Shown: in pieces, positions 1 to 7,800 of the stretch
Layout: the number at the start of each line of letters is the position of its first letter
How positions within the stretch are numbered: position 1 is the first letter of the stretch
Assembly: GCF_005144865.1 (NCBI RefSeq)
Contig: NZ_SWFM01000002.1
Location: forward strand, 496,001 to 560,000
DNA: 64,000 bases
Source: Guptibacillus hwajinpoensis
GTDB lineage: Bacteria; Bacillota; Bacilli; Bacillales; Guptibacillaceae
Reading direction: 5' to 3'
Program-made: the position numbers and the translations under genes
The notes under the pieces: generated by a model
The model's input: the letters and a program-made list of their open reading frames with translations, nothing else
Databases searched by the model: none
Told to the model about the DNA's origin: nothing

Positions 1-2232
1 GGCATTTTTAATTCTCAAATCTCGCTAGGAAACACATCTTTTCATAAAATGATGAGCAACGCACGCAATCCTCTTAACATTCTCAAAACATCGGGCCAAC
101 GGATTTATGTGGAACTTGAAGGAACATACAGGTTGCTTGCTATGCCATCGATGTTTGAAATGGGCTTTAACTATGCACGGTGGTTTTACAAATTTGAGGA
201 CGATCTAATTGTTATAACAAACTTTACGACAGTTGATTCGACACAGGTACAGTTAGATGTGAGTTCTAAAAATGGTAAAGAGTATCGTTATCTCGTAACA
301 AATCAGATCACAATGTCGAACCATGAATATGAAGGAACTTACAATGTTAGTCGTGATGGGAATCTCTTGACTTTTAGAAGTGGAGATGGTGCTGATAGTG
401 TTAAAATGAATCCCGAGCTAGCTTATCATCTATACGTCTCAGGTGGTGACGTTTTAGTTGGAGATGAGCGTTTACTTGCTGAACATATTGAGCCAGGATC
501 TGCTTCTCTTTCGGTTTTAAGTATCGATGCAGTTAAGGATTGGTCACTCTGTATTCAAGGTTCACGTGATGGGGATTTTGAGCCTGATGAACGAGTTGCA
601 GAACTTGAGATTGAGCGGTATCGGTTATTTTATCAAAATGTGATGAACGATTTTCAGCTAAGTCTTGAAGAGAATAACGCTGAACTGGACAGGGTAAATG
701 CAGTTGCCTGGTGGTACACTCATAACATGCTCGTTCACTATTCTGTGCCAAGAGGGCTTGAGCAATATATTGGGGCAGCATGGGGAACGCGTGACGTCTG
801 TCAGGGGCCAATGGAGTATTTTATGGCAGCTCAGCACTACGATACTGTGAAAGAAATCATTAAAACGGTGTATGCTCATCAGTACGAAAAGGATGGAAAT
901 TGGCCACAATGGTTTATGTTTGATGAGTATTCAACTGTCCAACAGGCTGATAGTCATGGCGATGTCATCGTATGGCCGTTGAAAGTTGTTGGGGATTATA
1001 TCGCAGCAACAGGCGATGTCGCTATTTTGGAAGAGAAGATACCATTTACTAGCCAGAAGGATTTCGTTTTGACAGATCACACCGACACACTACGTGCTCA
1101 TATTGAAAAGCAAATTGCTTACATTAAAAAGAATTTTCTCCATCATACGCACCTCTCTTCTTACGGAGATGGGGACTGGGATGACACGCTCCAACCAGCC
1201 AATGCTCAATTAAAGACTTATATGGTCAGTTCCTGGACGGTCGCCCTTACCTATCAGGCGGTGTTGAAGCTTTCGAAAGCCATAGGGACGAATGGTGAAC
1301 TGGGTAAAGAGTTGAAAGAGCTTGCGGAAGGCATTCAGGAAGATTACAAGAAATTCATTCTAAACTCAGGAGTGTTGCCCGGATTTTTGTATATGGAGGA
1401 TGAAAAAAATCCTGAGAAAATGTTGCACCCGGAGGATACGAAGACAGGCATCCAGTATAGGTTACTCCCAATGATTCGAGGGATGATCAGTGAGTTGTTG
1501 TCAGCGGAAGAAGCTGAGACGCATTATAAAATCATAAAAGAAAACCTCTATTGTCCAGATGGCGTTCGTCTCATGGACAAGCCTGCTAAATACGAAGGTG
1601 GAGTAAGTACCCATTTTAAAAGGGCGGAACAAGCCGCGAACTTTGGTAGGGAAATTGGACTGCAATATGTTCATGCTCATATTCGTTTTGTTGAAGCTAT
1701 GGCGAAGTTGGGTAAAGAGGATGAAGTGTGGCAGGGTCTGCAGATTATCAATCCTGTTGGGATAACGGACGTTGTAACGAATGCAGAGAAACGTCAGAGC
1801 AATGCGTATTTCAGCAGTTCTGATGGGAAATTCAAAACTCGTTATGAAGCTCAGGAACGGTTTGATGAACTAAGAAAAGGGACTGTTCCTGTAAAAGGTG
1901 GCTGGCGTATTTATTCGAGCGGCCCGGGAATTTATATGAATCAACTTATAACGAATACACTAGGTATTAGGCAAGAAGCAAAACAAATGATTGTCGATCC
2001 GGTTCTCCCACAAAAACTAGATGGTTTAAAGTTCCAATATCGCTTTTGGAATATACCAATAACGTTTGTTTATCACCTGACAAAAGGGGAGCGACGAATT
2101 CTGGTTAACGGTGAGGAAGTCAAGGGAGTCCATGCCGAGAACCCATATCGTCAAGGTGGAGATGTGCTTCCTAAACATGTGGTGGAAGAGCAATTGAATG
2201 ATGAGTTAAATGTGATCGAGATTTGGAGATAG
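1..2232 (+). CDS. GH94 family phosphorylase, probable 1,2-beta-oligoglucan phosphorylase, 5'-truncated by window
   Basis: The frame is open back to base 1, so the visible 743 codons are the 3' part of a larger protein. The first in-frame ATG (49) lies inside the domain and lacks a good ribosome binding site. The sequence shows the alpha/alpha-barrel features of GH94 cellobiose-phosphorylase-type enzymes: GTRDVCQG near base 785 and GDGDWDD near base 1165, the region that holds the general acid in GH94. GH94 enzymes split beta-glucans with phosphate to give glucose 1-phosphate. SOGP-type members are about 1100 residues, which fits a large missing N-terminus. The neighbouring secreted GH144-type protein favours beta-1,2-glucan as substrate (inference). 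No signal peptide can be judged. The family is fairly sure; the substrate is not. Confidence 0.75.
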   Translation, partial: GIFNSQISLGNTSFHKMMSNARNPLNILKTSGQRIYVELEGTYRLLAMPSMFEMGFNYARWFYKFEDDLIVITNFTTVDSTQVQLDVSSKNGKEYRYLVTNQITMSNHEYEGTYNVSRDGNLLTFRSGDGADSVKMNPELAYHLYVSGGDVLVGDERLLAEHIEPGSASLSVLSIDAVKDWSLCIQGSRDGDFEPDERVAELEIERYRLFYQNVMNDFQLSLEENNAELDRVNAVAWWYTHNMLVHYSVPRGLEQYIGAAWGTRDVCQGPMEYFMAAQHYDTVKEIIKTVYAHQYEKDGNWPQWFMFDEYSTVQQADSHGDVIVWPLKVVGDYIAATGDVAILEEKIPFTSQKDFVLTDHTDTLRAHIEKQIAYIKKNFLHHTHLSSYGDGDWDDTLQPANAQLKTYMVSSWTVALTYQAVLKLSKAIGTNGELGKELKELAEGIQEDYKKFILNSGVLPGFLYMEDEKNPEKMLHPEDTKTGIQYRLLPMIRGMISELLSAEEAETHYKIIKENLYCPDGVRLMDKPAKYEGGVSTHFKRAEQAANFGREIGLQYVHAHIRFVEAMAKLGKEDEVWQGLQIINPVGITDVVTNAEKRQSNAYFSSSDGKFKTRYEAQERFDELRKGTVPVKGGWRIYSSGPGIYMNQLITNTLGIRQEAKQMIVDPVLPQKLDGLKFQYRFWNIPITFVYHLTKGERRILVNGEEVKGVHAENPYRQGGDVLPKHVVEEQLNDELNVIEIWR

Positions 2233-2262
2233 TCTTGGAGAATTGATCAAAACGTTTCGAAA

Positions 2263-2291
2263 AAAGGAGCCGCTGGGTAGCGACTCCTTTT
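2263..2291. terminator. Bidirectional terminator between convergent genes
   Basis: A 12-bp stem (AAAGGAGCCGCT paired with AGCGACTCCTTT, one mismatch) with a four-base loop. A-runs on the left and T-runs on the right serve both the GH94 gene and the opposite GH144-type gene. Confidence 0.75.
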
Positions 2292-2302
2292 AATTAATGG
2301 TG

Positions 2303-3661
2303 CTAATTAATAGAAAACGTTTCTTTCTTTAATAGTTCTTCAGGGTTCTTTCCAATTTCATCTTGATGGAAGTAATCTTTAATGATGCCATCTTCTAAAT
2401 AGTTAGCAATGGCAACCATCGACATGCCCTGATCAAGAGCTAGATAAGCTTGTGTCACTTCACCAGTTTTTACATTAACAGAATCATAGAATCCGTACTT
2501 ACCGTAAGCACCAAAGTCTTTCAATGTTTTCAAGTTTTTGTACACTTCTTTTGGAGCATAATCAAGTGCCAGAAACGTTGCGTGAGGCGTAACGATCGCT
2601 CCTTCTGCACTATAACCGCTCATGCCGAGAGGAGTAGCGCCAAATTCCGAATAGTTATCTGGCGTTGCAGCAGGTGAGAGTCCCCAAGCACTGTAACCCA
2701 TTTCTTCTGTAGCGTATTCAATTTGAATGTCGACATGACGCTTATTGTTGAGTCCAAGCGCGTTTTTGCCAAGTTCTTTTTCCTTCAATACAAGCCCTGG
2801 CATTAATGCTTCGAACATGCTTCCGCCCCAACTAGGAACATATTTCTGCTCATTGTACGTATAGTGCCCTTCAAACACATCGACACCATCGTAGGTCTCC
2901 GTGTATCCTTCTGGTTTTTGTGACTGCCAATCCCAGCTATCAGGCATAGTGCGGTACATCTTCCACCAGTGTTCTTCTGGAACATCGCCTTTCCCTATAG
3001 AAATATAGCTAGCAACGCGTGGCTCTGTATAAAACGCACCATAATGGTGTGCGGTTAGACTCTCCGTTTTAACATCATAGCCCCCGCGCATTTGCCCAAC
3101 TTCTGGATCATAAAGAGTAGAATAATCCATTGCATCTACTAGCTTGCTTGTTTGATCATTTAATTCAGGATAAGCCTGCCCAGCAACAATCAGTCCTGCT
3201 GATAGCCATCCGTTGTCAACGGTAGAGATGAATTCGCCCCAGTCTGTCATCAACGAACCATCTTTCGTGTAGTACCAGTTATAAAAAAGACCATGCCATT
3301 TCTCAGCCTCCTCTAACGTTTCGAGGCTCGTTTGGATACGAGACACAGCTTCTTCTCTTGAGATAATTCCGATTTCTTCAGCTGAAACGGTGCTCATATA
3401 ATACATTCCAATGTTGGTAGGAGATGTGAAATCCTGCGGACTGATCTCTCCATCTTTCATTCGAACAGCATCATATGGAAGTCCAGTCTCTTCATTAGTA
3501 AAGTCTTCAAAATAGCAATATGTTTTCTTTGAAATCGCTTTCAATTGTTTCGAAAAAGCATGCTTCTTCCCTTCAGAAGACTCATGAGCACCTACGAATG
3601 ATGGCAAAGCCCCACTTATAATTAACCCGAGAGCAAGGAACAGAAAAAAGAATTTCTTCAT
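2303..3661 (-). CDS. Secreted glucoamylase-domain (GH144-like) protein, possible endo-beta-1,2-glucanase
   Basis: About 452 residues. The start at 3661 (MKKFFF) is chosen over the upstream ATG at 3679 because AAGGGAAGTG lies at the right distance before it. A Sec signal peptide covers residues 1 to about 26, with a likely cut after SFVGA. The rest matches the 'glucoamylase' Pfam domain (GH144/GH162-like): an all-helical barrel with the C-terminal motif YSAWGLSPAATPDNY and a further GATPLGMSGYS stretch. GH144 members hydrolyse beta-1,2-glucan outside the cell to sophoro-oligosaccharides, which a GH94 SOGP can then phosphorolyse. The convergent GH94 gene therefore makes a plausible functional pair. 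Transcription starts from a promoter with an overlapping palindromic operator (3688-3733). Family is likely; the exact linkage specificity is inference. Confidence 0.75.
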   Translation of the reverse strand: MKKFFFLFLALGLIISGALPSFVGAHESSEGKKHAFSKQLKAISKKTYCYFEDFTNEETGLPYDAVRMKDGEISPQDFTSPTNIGMYYMSTVSAEEIGIISREEAVSRIQTSLETLEEAEKWHGLFYNWYYTKDGSLMTDWGEFISTVDNGWLSAGLIVAGQAYPELNDQTSKLVDAMDYSTLYDPEVGQMRGGYDVKTESLTAHHYGAFYTEPRVASYISIGKGDVPEEHWWKMYRTMPDSWDWQSQKPEGYTETYDGVDVFEGHYTYNEQKYVPSWGGSMFEALMPGLVLKEKELGKNALGLNNKRHVDIQIEYATEEMGYSAWGLSPAATPDNYSEFGATPLGMSGYSAEGAIVTPHATFLALDYAPKEVYKNLKTLKDFGAYGKYGFYDSVNVKTGEVTQAYLALDQGMSMVAIANYLEDGIIKDYFHQDEIGKNPEELLKKETFSIN

Positions 3662-3687
3662 CAATGCACTTCCCTTCATAAATTAGT

Positions 3688-3733
3688 GAAACGTTTCGAT
3701 TACTAGTATACAAAAAGAAAACCTACCAGTAAA
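3688..3733 (-). promoter_or_regulatory. Promoter with LacI/cre-type operator for the GH144-like gene
   Basis: On the minus strand, -35 TTTACT (3728-3733) and -10 TATACT (3705-3710) are separated by 17 bp. The perfect 10-bp palindrome GAAACGTTTC (3688-3697) falls at about the transcription start. A central CG with flanking A/T is typical of LacI-family operators and cre sites, so repression by a LacI-type regulator or CcpA is likely. Confidence 0.6.
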
Positions 3734-3815
3734 TAGAATGGAGAGGGAATGTCTGAATTTAGTGAAAACAGATATATATACCTGAGTCTAAAGCAGGGTG
3801 AATCGCGCTTCGCGT

Positions 3816-3840
3816 TCGCGGGTGACAGGCACCACCCGGT
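3816..3840. repeat. P2 short repeat (GGTGACAGGCACC type)
   Basis: One of five copies in the window of a short interrupted palindrome with core GGTGACAGGCACCACCC. This copy lies in the hisJ leader, next to a small GC-rich hairpin (CGCGCTTCGCGTTCGCG). No promoter could be placed confidently between here and hisJ. Confidence 0.6.
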
Positions 3841-3960
3841 TTTTGGCACATCCAGTCGGTATCTGTCGAGGTATTATTAAGATACGAATCTTCAGTTCGA
3901 GGCCCATTTTTATGATAGGATAACGATAACAAAAACTTCCACCTGTTAAGGAGTGATTCG

Positions 3961-4767
3961 ATGAAATTTGATTACCATACTCACCATGAGCGCTGTGGGC
4001 ATGCACAAGATACGATTGAAGATTATATTCAAGCTGCAATCAAGAATGATTTGCAGATGATTGGGATTTCTGACCACTCTCCATTCTTTGCGAGTGAAAA
4101 AGATATGGCCTTGCCAGGCATCGCAATGGCAAAGAGTGAATTTTCCTCTTATGTTGAGGAAGTGGTGAAGCTAAAGGAAAAGTACCGAGGTAAAATAGAG
4201 GTGCTTCTTGGCGTTGAGTCAGACTTTTTTAGAGACCATTATCCATTGTATAAGAGCATTTACGATCAGTATCCTTTTGATTACATTATTGGGTCTGTTC
4301 ATTTCAGTAACGAATCCAATATTTTCGATAAAAGAAGATGGGAGAACGTAACGGAGGAAGATGTTCGAAAGGAAAAAGAACATTACTACAAACTAATTGT
4401 AGAGTCTGCTGAAAGCGGCGTATTTGATATTCTCGGCCATATTGATGCGATGAAAGGGTATTATCCTGACTTTACGAATGTACATACACCTGAAGTGGAG
4501 AAAGCGTTGAAGCGCCTTGGAGAAGTTGAAGCAACGATTGAAATCAATACGTCAGGCAAGAACAAAGATTGCGGTGGCTGGTATCCGGCGAATGATATGC
4601 TCGAAATGGCGTGTCACTATGGAGTTGGTGTAACGTTTGGATCTGATGCTCACTGGCCGTCACGGGTTGGGGAAGATTTTGAAGAAGTCCGTGCGAAGTT
4701 GAAGGAGATTGGATTCAAGAATTGGACGGTGTTTCGAGAGCGGAAGAAGGAGTTTGTTGAGTTGTAG
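3961..4767 (+). CDS. hisJ: Histidinol-phosphatase, PHP family
   Basis: A 268-residue protein, the same length as B. subtilis HisJ. It catalyses the penultimate step of histidine synthesis, histidinol phosphate to histidinol, in the cytoplasm. The PHP-domain metal-binding motifs are visible: DYHTHHERCGHA at the N-terminus, ISDHSPF near residue 37, GSVHF near 110, LGHIDAMK near 155 and FGSDAHWP near 222. AAGGAGTG lies 6 bases before the ATG. It stands alone here, away from the other his genes, as in B. subtilis. A nucleoside hydrolase follows after a short palindrome, and the two may be cotranscribed. The substrate assignment comes from family similarity. Confidence 0.85.
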   Translation: MKFDYHTHHERCGHAQDTIEDYIQAAIKNDLQMIGISDHSPFFASEKDMALPGIAMAKSEFSSYVEEVVKLKEKYRGKIEVLLGVESDFFRDHYPLYKSIYDQYPFDYIIGSVHFSNESNIFDKRRWENVTEEDVRKEKEHYYKLIVESAESGVFDILGHIDAMKGYYPDFTNVHTPEVEKALKRLGEVEATIEINTSGKNKDCGGWYPANDMLEMACHYGVGVTFGSDAHWPSRVGEDFEEVRAKLKEIGFKNWTVFRERKKEFVEL

Positions 4768-4776
4768 AAAAGAGGT

Positions 4777-4801
4777 GGGGGTCAGAGAGGGGTCTGACCC
4801 C
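4777..4801. repeat. P1-variant palindrome (GGGGTCAGAG...CTCTGACCCC type)
   Basis: A short inverted repeat directly after hisJ. The same 24-bp sequence recurs at 44389-44412. It differs from the main P1 family in its centre. It may act as an mRNA-stabilising hairpin or a leaky terminator. Confidence 0.6.
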
Positions 4802-4821
4802 TACCCTAGGAGGTATTCTTA

Positions 4822-5739
4822 ATGAGAAAAGTAATATTAGACTGTGATCCTGGTCATGATGATGCGATTTCTATCATTCTGGCAGCATCAAGTAATCGCA
4901 TTCAGATCGAAGGTATTACAACGGTTGCGGGTAATGTGGAAGTTGAGAAAACAACGCTTAATGCGTTGAAAGTTTGTGAATTAATTGGTCTAGATGTACC
5001 TGTTGCTCGTGGAGCGGAACAACCTCTTGTGAAAGTGCGTGAGTTTGCTCCTGACATCCATGGTGATTCGGGATTAGACGGTCCGCAGCTTCCTGAAGTT
5101 CCAAAGAAAACAGCTATTGAGCAGCATGCTGTCGATTTTATTATTGAAAAAGTGATGAAATCTGATGGAGAGATTACGCTCGTACCAACGGGACCGCTCA
5201 CAAATATTGCGCATGCGATCCAAAAAGAACCTGGGATCGTGGAGAAGATCAAGGAAATTGTGTTAATGGGTGGCGGAACCTTTGGAAATTGGACACCGAC
5301 TGCAGAATTTAATATATACGTTGATGCCGAGGCAGCGGATATTGTCTTCAATTGTGGTGTTCCGGTAACGATGTTTGGGCTTGATGTCACTCATCAGGCA
5401 ATCACTACTCCAGCAATTCTTGAGAAGATTGACTCTATTGAAAGTGTAACGTCAGTATTTGTTAGAGATCTCCTCGTTTATTTTACAAAAACCTATAGAG
5501 AAGTCTTTGGCTTTGAAGGGGCACCAATTCATGACGCATGTACGATTGCTTATTTAATAGATGAATCGATCTTTGAATTTGAGAAGGTTCGAGTCGATAT
5601 TGAAACAAAGGGAGAATATACATATGGCACAACCTGTGTTGATCGGCTAAATGTGACAGGAAGAGAGCCGAATGTAAAGTTTGCGCATAGCCTTGATTTT
5701 GAGAAGTTTTGGGCGCTGCTTCTTCGGGCGTTGAAATAG
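4822..5739 (+). CDS. Inosine-uridine preferring nucleoside hydrolase
   Basis: A 305-residue protein of the IunH/Rih family, which hydrolyses ribonucleosides to base plus ribose in the cytoplasm. The N-terminal DCDPGHDDA is the calcium-binding aspartate cluster that defines the family. PTGPLTNIA and LMGGG near the middle and HDACTIAYL near the C-terminus are also typical. The length is normal. TAGGAGGT precedes the ATG. It lies 54 bp after hisJ and ends at a long hairpin. Substrate preference (purine or pyrimidine) cannot be read from the sequence. Confidence 0.85.
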   Translation: MRKVILDCDPGHDDAISIILAASSNRIQIEGITTVAGNVEVEKTTLNALKVCELIGLDVPVARGAEQPLVKVREFAPDIHGDSGLDGPQLPEVPKKTAIEQHAVDFIIEKVMKSDGEITLVPTGPLTNIAHAIQKEPGIVEKIKEIVLMGGGTFGNWTPTAEFNIYVDAEAADIVFNCGVPVTMFGLDVTHQAITTPAILEKIDSIESVTSVFVRDLLVYFTKTYREVFGFEGAPIHDACTIAYLIDESIFEFEKVRVDIETKGEYTYGTTCVDRLNVTGREPNVKFAHSLDFEKFWALLLRALK

Positions 5740-5785
5740 GGAGTTGTCAGGTGCGTGGTCGGTGACGTGCCTGACAACTCCTTTT
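5740..5785 (+). terminator. Terminator built on a TGTCAGG...CCTGACA palindrome
   Basis: GGAGTTGTCAGG pairs with CCTGACAACTCC around a central part, followed by TTTTCTCTTTT. The arms contain the GTCAGG/CCTGAC core of the P1 family. The gap from here to 6099 (about 360 bases) holds this terminator, one palindrome and one promoter; no further gene is supported. Confidence 0.65.
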
Positions 5786-5832
5786 CTCTTTTATTAACTT
5801 CGTCTAGCTTCTCTCCCTCTTTAATCCCCTCC

Positions 5833-5852
5833 TTAATCAAACGTTTGTTTAA
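5833..5852. promoter_or_regulatory. Palindrome with CAAACGTTTG core, likely repressor operator
   Basis: A 20-bp imperfect palindrome centred on CAAACGTTTG with TTAA ends. A nearly identical site lies at 28274-28295. The size and symmetry suit a TetR- or LacI-type dimer. Which regulator binds is unknown. Confidence 0.45.
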
Positions 5853-5978
5853 TGACTTATCGTCTACTTTTTGAAACAATGCTCCAAATCTCAATCAGAT
5901 CATGGATCATAAAACTTCAAATTCATTCCAAAGACATAGGTAAAAGGATGCGGAATTTGTATGTTTTTCTCTTCATAC

Positions 5979-6007
5979 GTGACAATAGTGGTATAGACGA
6001 CTATATT
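5979..6007 (+). promoter_or_regulatory. Sigma-A promoter for amiE-nagZ-namZ
   Basis: GTGACA and TATATT are separated by exactly 17 bp, each five of six to consensus, about 90 bases before the amiE start. Confidence 0.55.
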
Positions 6008-6099
6008 GGATCAGGTTACACTTTGGAAAGAATATTCTGTAAATTAAGATGGGAGGAGGCTTTGCGTCTACGGTACGTATAAGCAAAAAGGAGGATAAT

Positions 6100-7776
6100 A
6101 TGAGAAGTAAAACGCTGTCGCTGCTGCTAACAACTGTACTTGGCACGTCATTATTAACTCCGTCCGGATTAGCTGCTCCAGGTCCAACCATTGAAAAAGA
6201 GAATAAAGTGAACCACCATCAATCCAGCAAAACACATCCGAATTTTTCATGGGATAATCCTGGTCCTACATCACCTGTTCTCCACGAAGGCTCAATTAAA
6301 GGTGCTGGCATGAGAGAAGAGCCGCTCAAGGAAATTGACCACATCCTCCAAAATGCAATTGACGAAAAAGTAATGCCTGGTGCGGTAGCCTTCGTCGCTC
6401 GAAGGGGTCACATTGTGAAAGAGGAAGCCTACGGTTATTCCGCACAATACACAGATGATGAGTTCACTGAAATGAAGAATCCAATCCCTATGAGTATGGA
6501 TACGATTTTTGATCTTGCCTCGATTAGCAAAGTCTTCACAACGACCGCTGCTATGAAGCTTTACGAGGAAGGAAAGTTCCAGCTTGATGATCCTGTCTCA
6601 ACATACATTCCTGAATTTGCTGCTAACGGAAAAGAAAGCGTTACCATTGAACAGCTAATGACACATACGTCCGGATTTAAGCCATGGATCCCTCTTTATT
6701 CGATTGAAGGAAGTCGTGAAGATCGACTTCAGTATGTTTTCAATTACACGCTCCAATCAGAGCCAGGTACCGATTATACATATAGCGACCTCAACATGAT
6801 CACGCTCGGTGCCCTTGTTGAACGTTTATCCGGTATGCGACTCGATGAATATGTAAAACAAGAAATCACACAGCCTCTCAAAATGAACGATACGATGTAC
6901 AATCCACCTTCCACATTAAAAGAAAGAATTGCCGCAACCGAATATCAGCCGTGGACGAATCGAGGTCTTGTCTGGGGTGAGGTTCATGACGAAAATGCCT
7001 GGTCACTTAAAGGAGTAGCAGGTCATGCAGGAGTATTCTCAACTGCTTCAGATTTAGCGAAGTTTGCTCACATGTTTCTCATGGAAGGCCGATATGGCGG
7101 TACGCGTATCCTCAAACCTGAAACGGTTAAACTTTTAACTCAAAACCGTATCCCTGAATTTCCTGGTGACGATCACGGACTTGGCTGGGAGCTTCAACAA
7201 GGGTGGTTTATGGACGCACTTTCTGAGAGCACAACGCTCGGGCATACAGGTTACACTGGGACGTCCATTGTTGTTAGTCCAACAAACCAAACGATCGCGA
7301 TTCTCTTAACAAATCGTGTGCATCCAACGCGTAACACAGTTTCAACTTCTCCAACACGACGAGAGTTTGCAAGAAAAGTAGCTGACGCGATCCCGGTTGC
7401 CATGGGTAAAAAAGCGAAGCCTTGGTTTGGCGGTTATGGAGATAAGCAGTCGAAGCACCTTACTGCTGAAGTCGATGTTACGGAAAATACTACCTTAACT
7501 TTTAATACATGGTACCGGATAGAGGAAGGCTATGATATAGGATCAGTTGAGGTCACAGCAAATGGCAGTGAGTGGAATGAAGTCGCAACCCTTACAGGAA
7601 GTAGCCTGGACTGGGAGAAAGAAGAAGTTTCCATTCCACCAGGAACGACGGCTATTCGTTTTACGTACAGCACGGACGGTTCTGTTAACAAACGCGGCTG
7701 GTATGTTGATCAGGTCAAATTGAATGGAATGGATCTTAATTTAAAAAGTGACAAATGGATGCAACGCTCATATTAA
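6100..7776 (+). CDS. amiE: Exported N-acetylmuramyl-L-alanine amidase, beta-lactamase fold, with C-terminal extension
   Basis: About 558 residues. The start is ATG 6100, after AAAAGGAGGATAAT; an upstream in-frame start at 6049 lacks such a site. A signal peptide covers residues 1 to about 25. The serine beta-lactamase/DD-peptidase fold shows S141-x-x-K144, Y228-S-D and H382-T-G. In B. subtilis, AmiE removes peptides from MurNAc so that NagZ and NamZ can digest the glycan. The order amiE-nagZ-namZ is the same as in B. subtilis. The protein is about 115 residues longer than B. subtilis AmiE. The extra C-terminus (about 445-558) ends in GWYVDQVKLNG, typical of jelly-roll domains of secreted peptidases, and may bind substrate. 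Function is inferred from family and gene order. Confidence 0.8.
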   Translation: MRSKTLSLLLTTVLGTSLLTPSGLAAPGPTIEKENKVNHHQSSKTHPNFSWDNPGPTSPVLHEGSIKGAGMREEPLKEIDHILQNAIDEKVMPGAVAFVARRGHIVKEEAYGYSAQYTDDEFTEMKNPIPMSMDTIFDLASISKVFTTTAAMKLYEEGKFQLDDPVSTYIPEFAANGKESVTIEQLMTHTSGFKPWIPLYSIEGSREDRLQYVFNYTLQSEPGTDYTYSDLNMITLGALVERLSGMRLDEYVKQEITQPLKMNDTMYNPPSTLKERIAATEYQPWTNRGLVWGEVHDENAWSLKGVAGHAGVFSTASDLAKFAHMFLMEGRYGGTRILKPETVKLLTQNRIPEFPGDDHGLGWELQQGWFMDALSESTTLGHTGYTGTSIVVSPTNQTIAILLTNRVHPTRNTVSTSPTRREFARKVADAIPVAMGKKAKPWFGGYGDKQSKHLTAEVDVTENTTLTFNTWYRIEEGYDIGSVEVTANGSEWNEVATLTGSSLDWEKEEVSIPPGTTAIRFTYSTDGSVNKRGWYVDQVKLNGMDLNLKSDKWMQRSY

Positions 7777-7800
7777 TTTTCAATATCAGGAGGGGTAGAA

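Noticed and set aside
4902..5390. 162-codon open frame antisense to the nucleoside hydrolase gene
   Set aside because: No ribosome binding site, composition mirrors the sense gene, and the sense frame has clear catalytic motifs.
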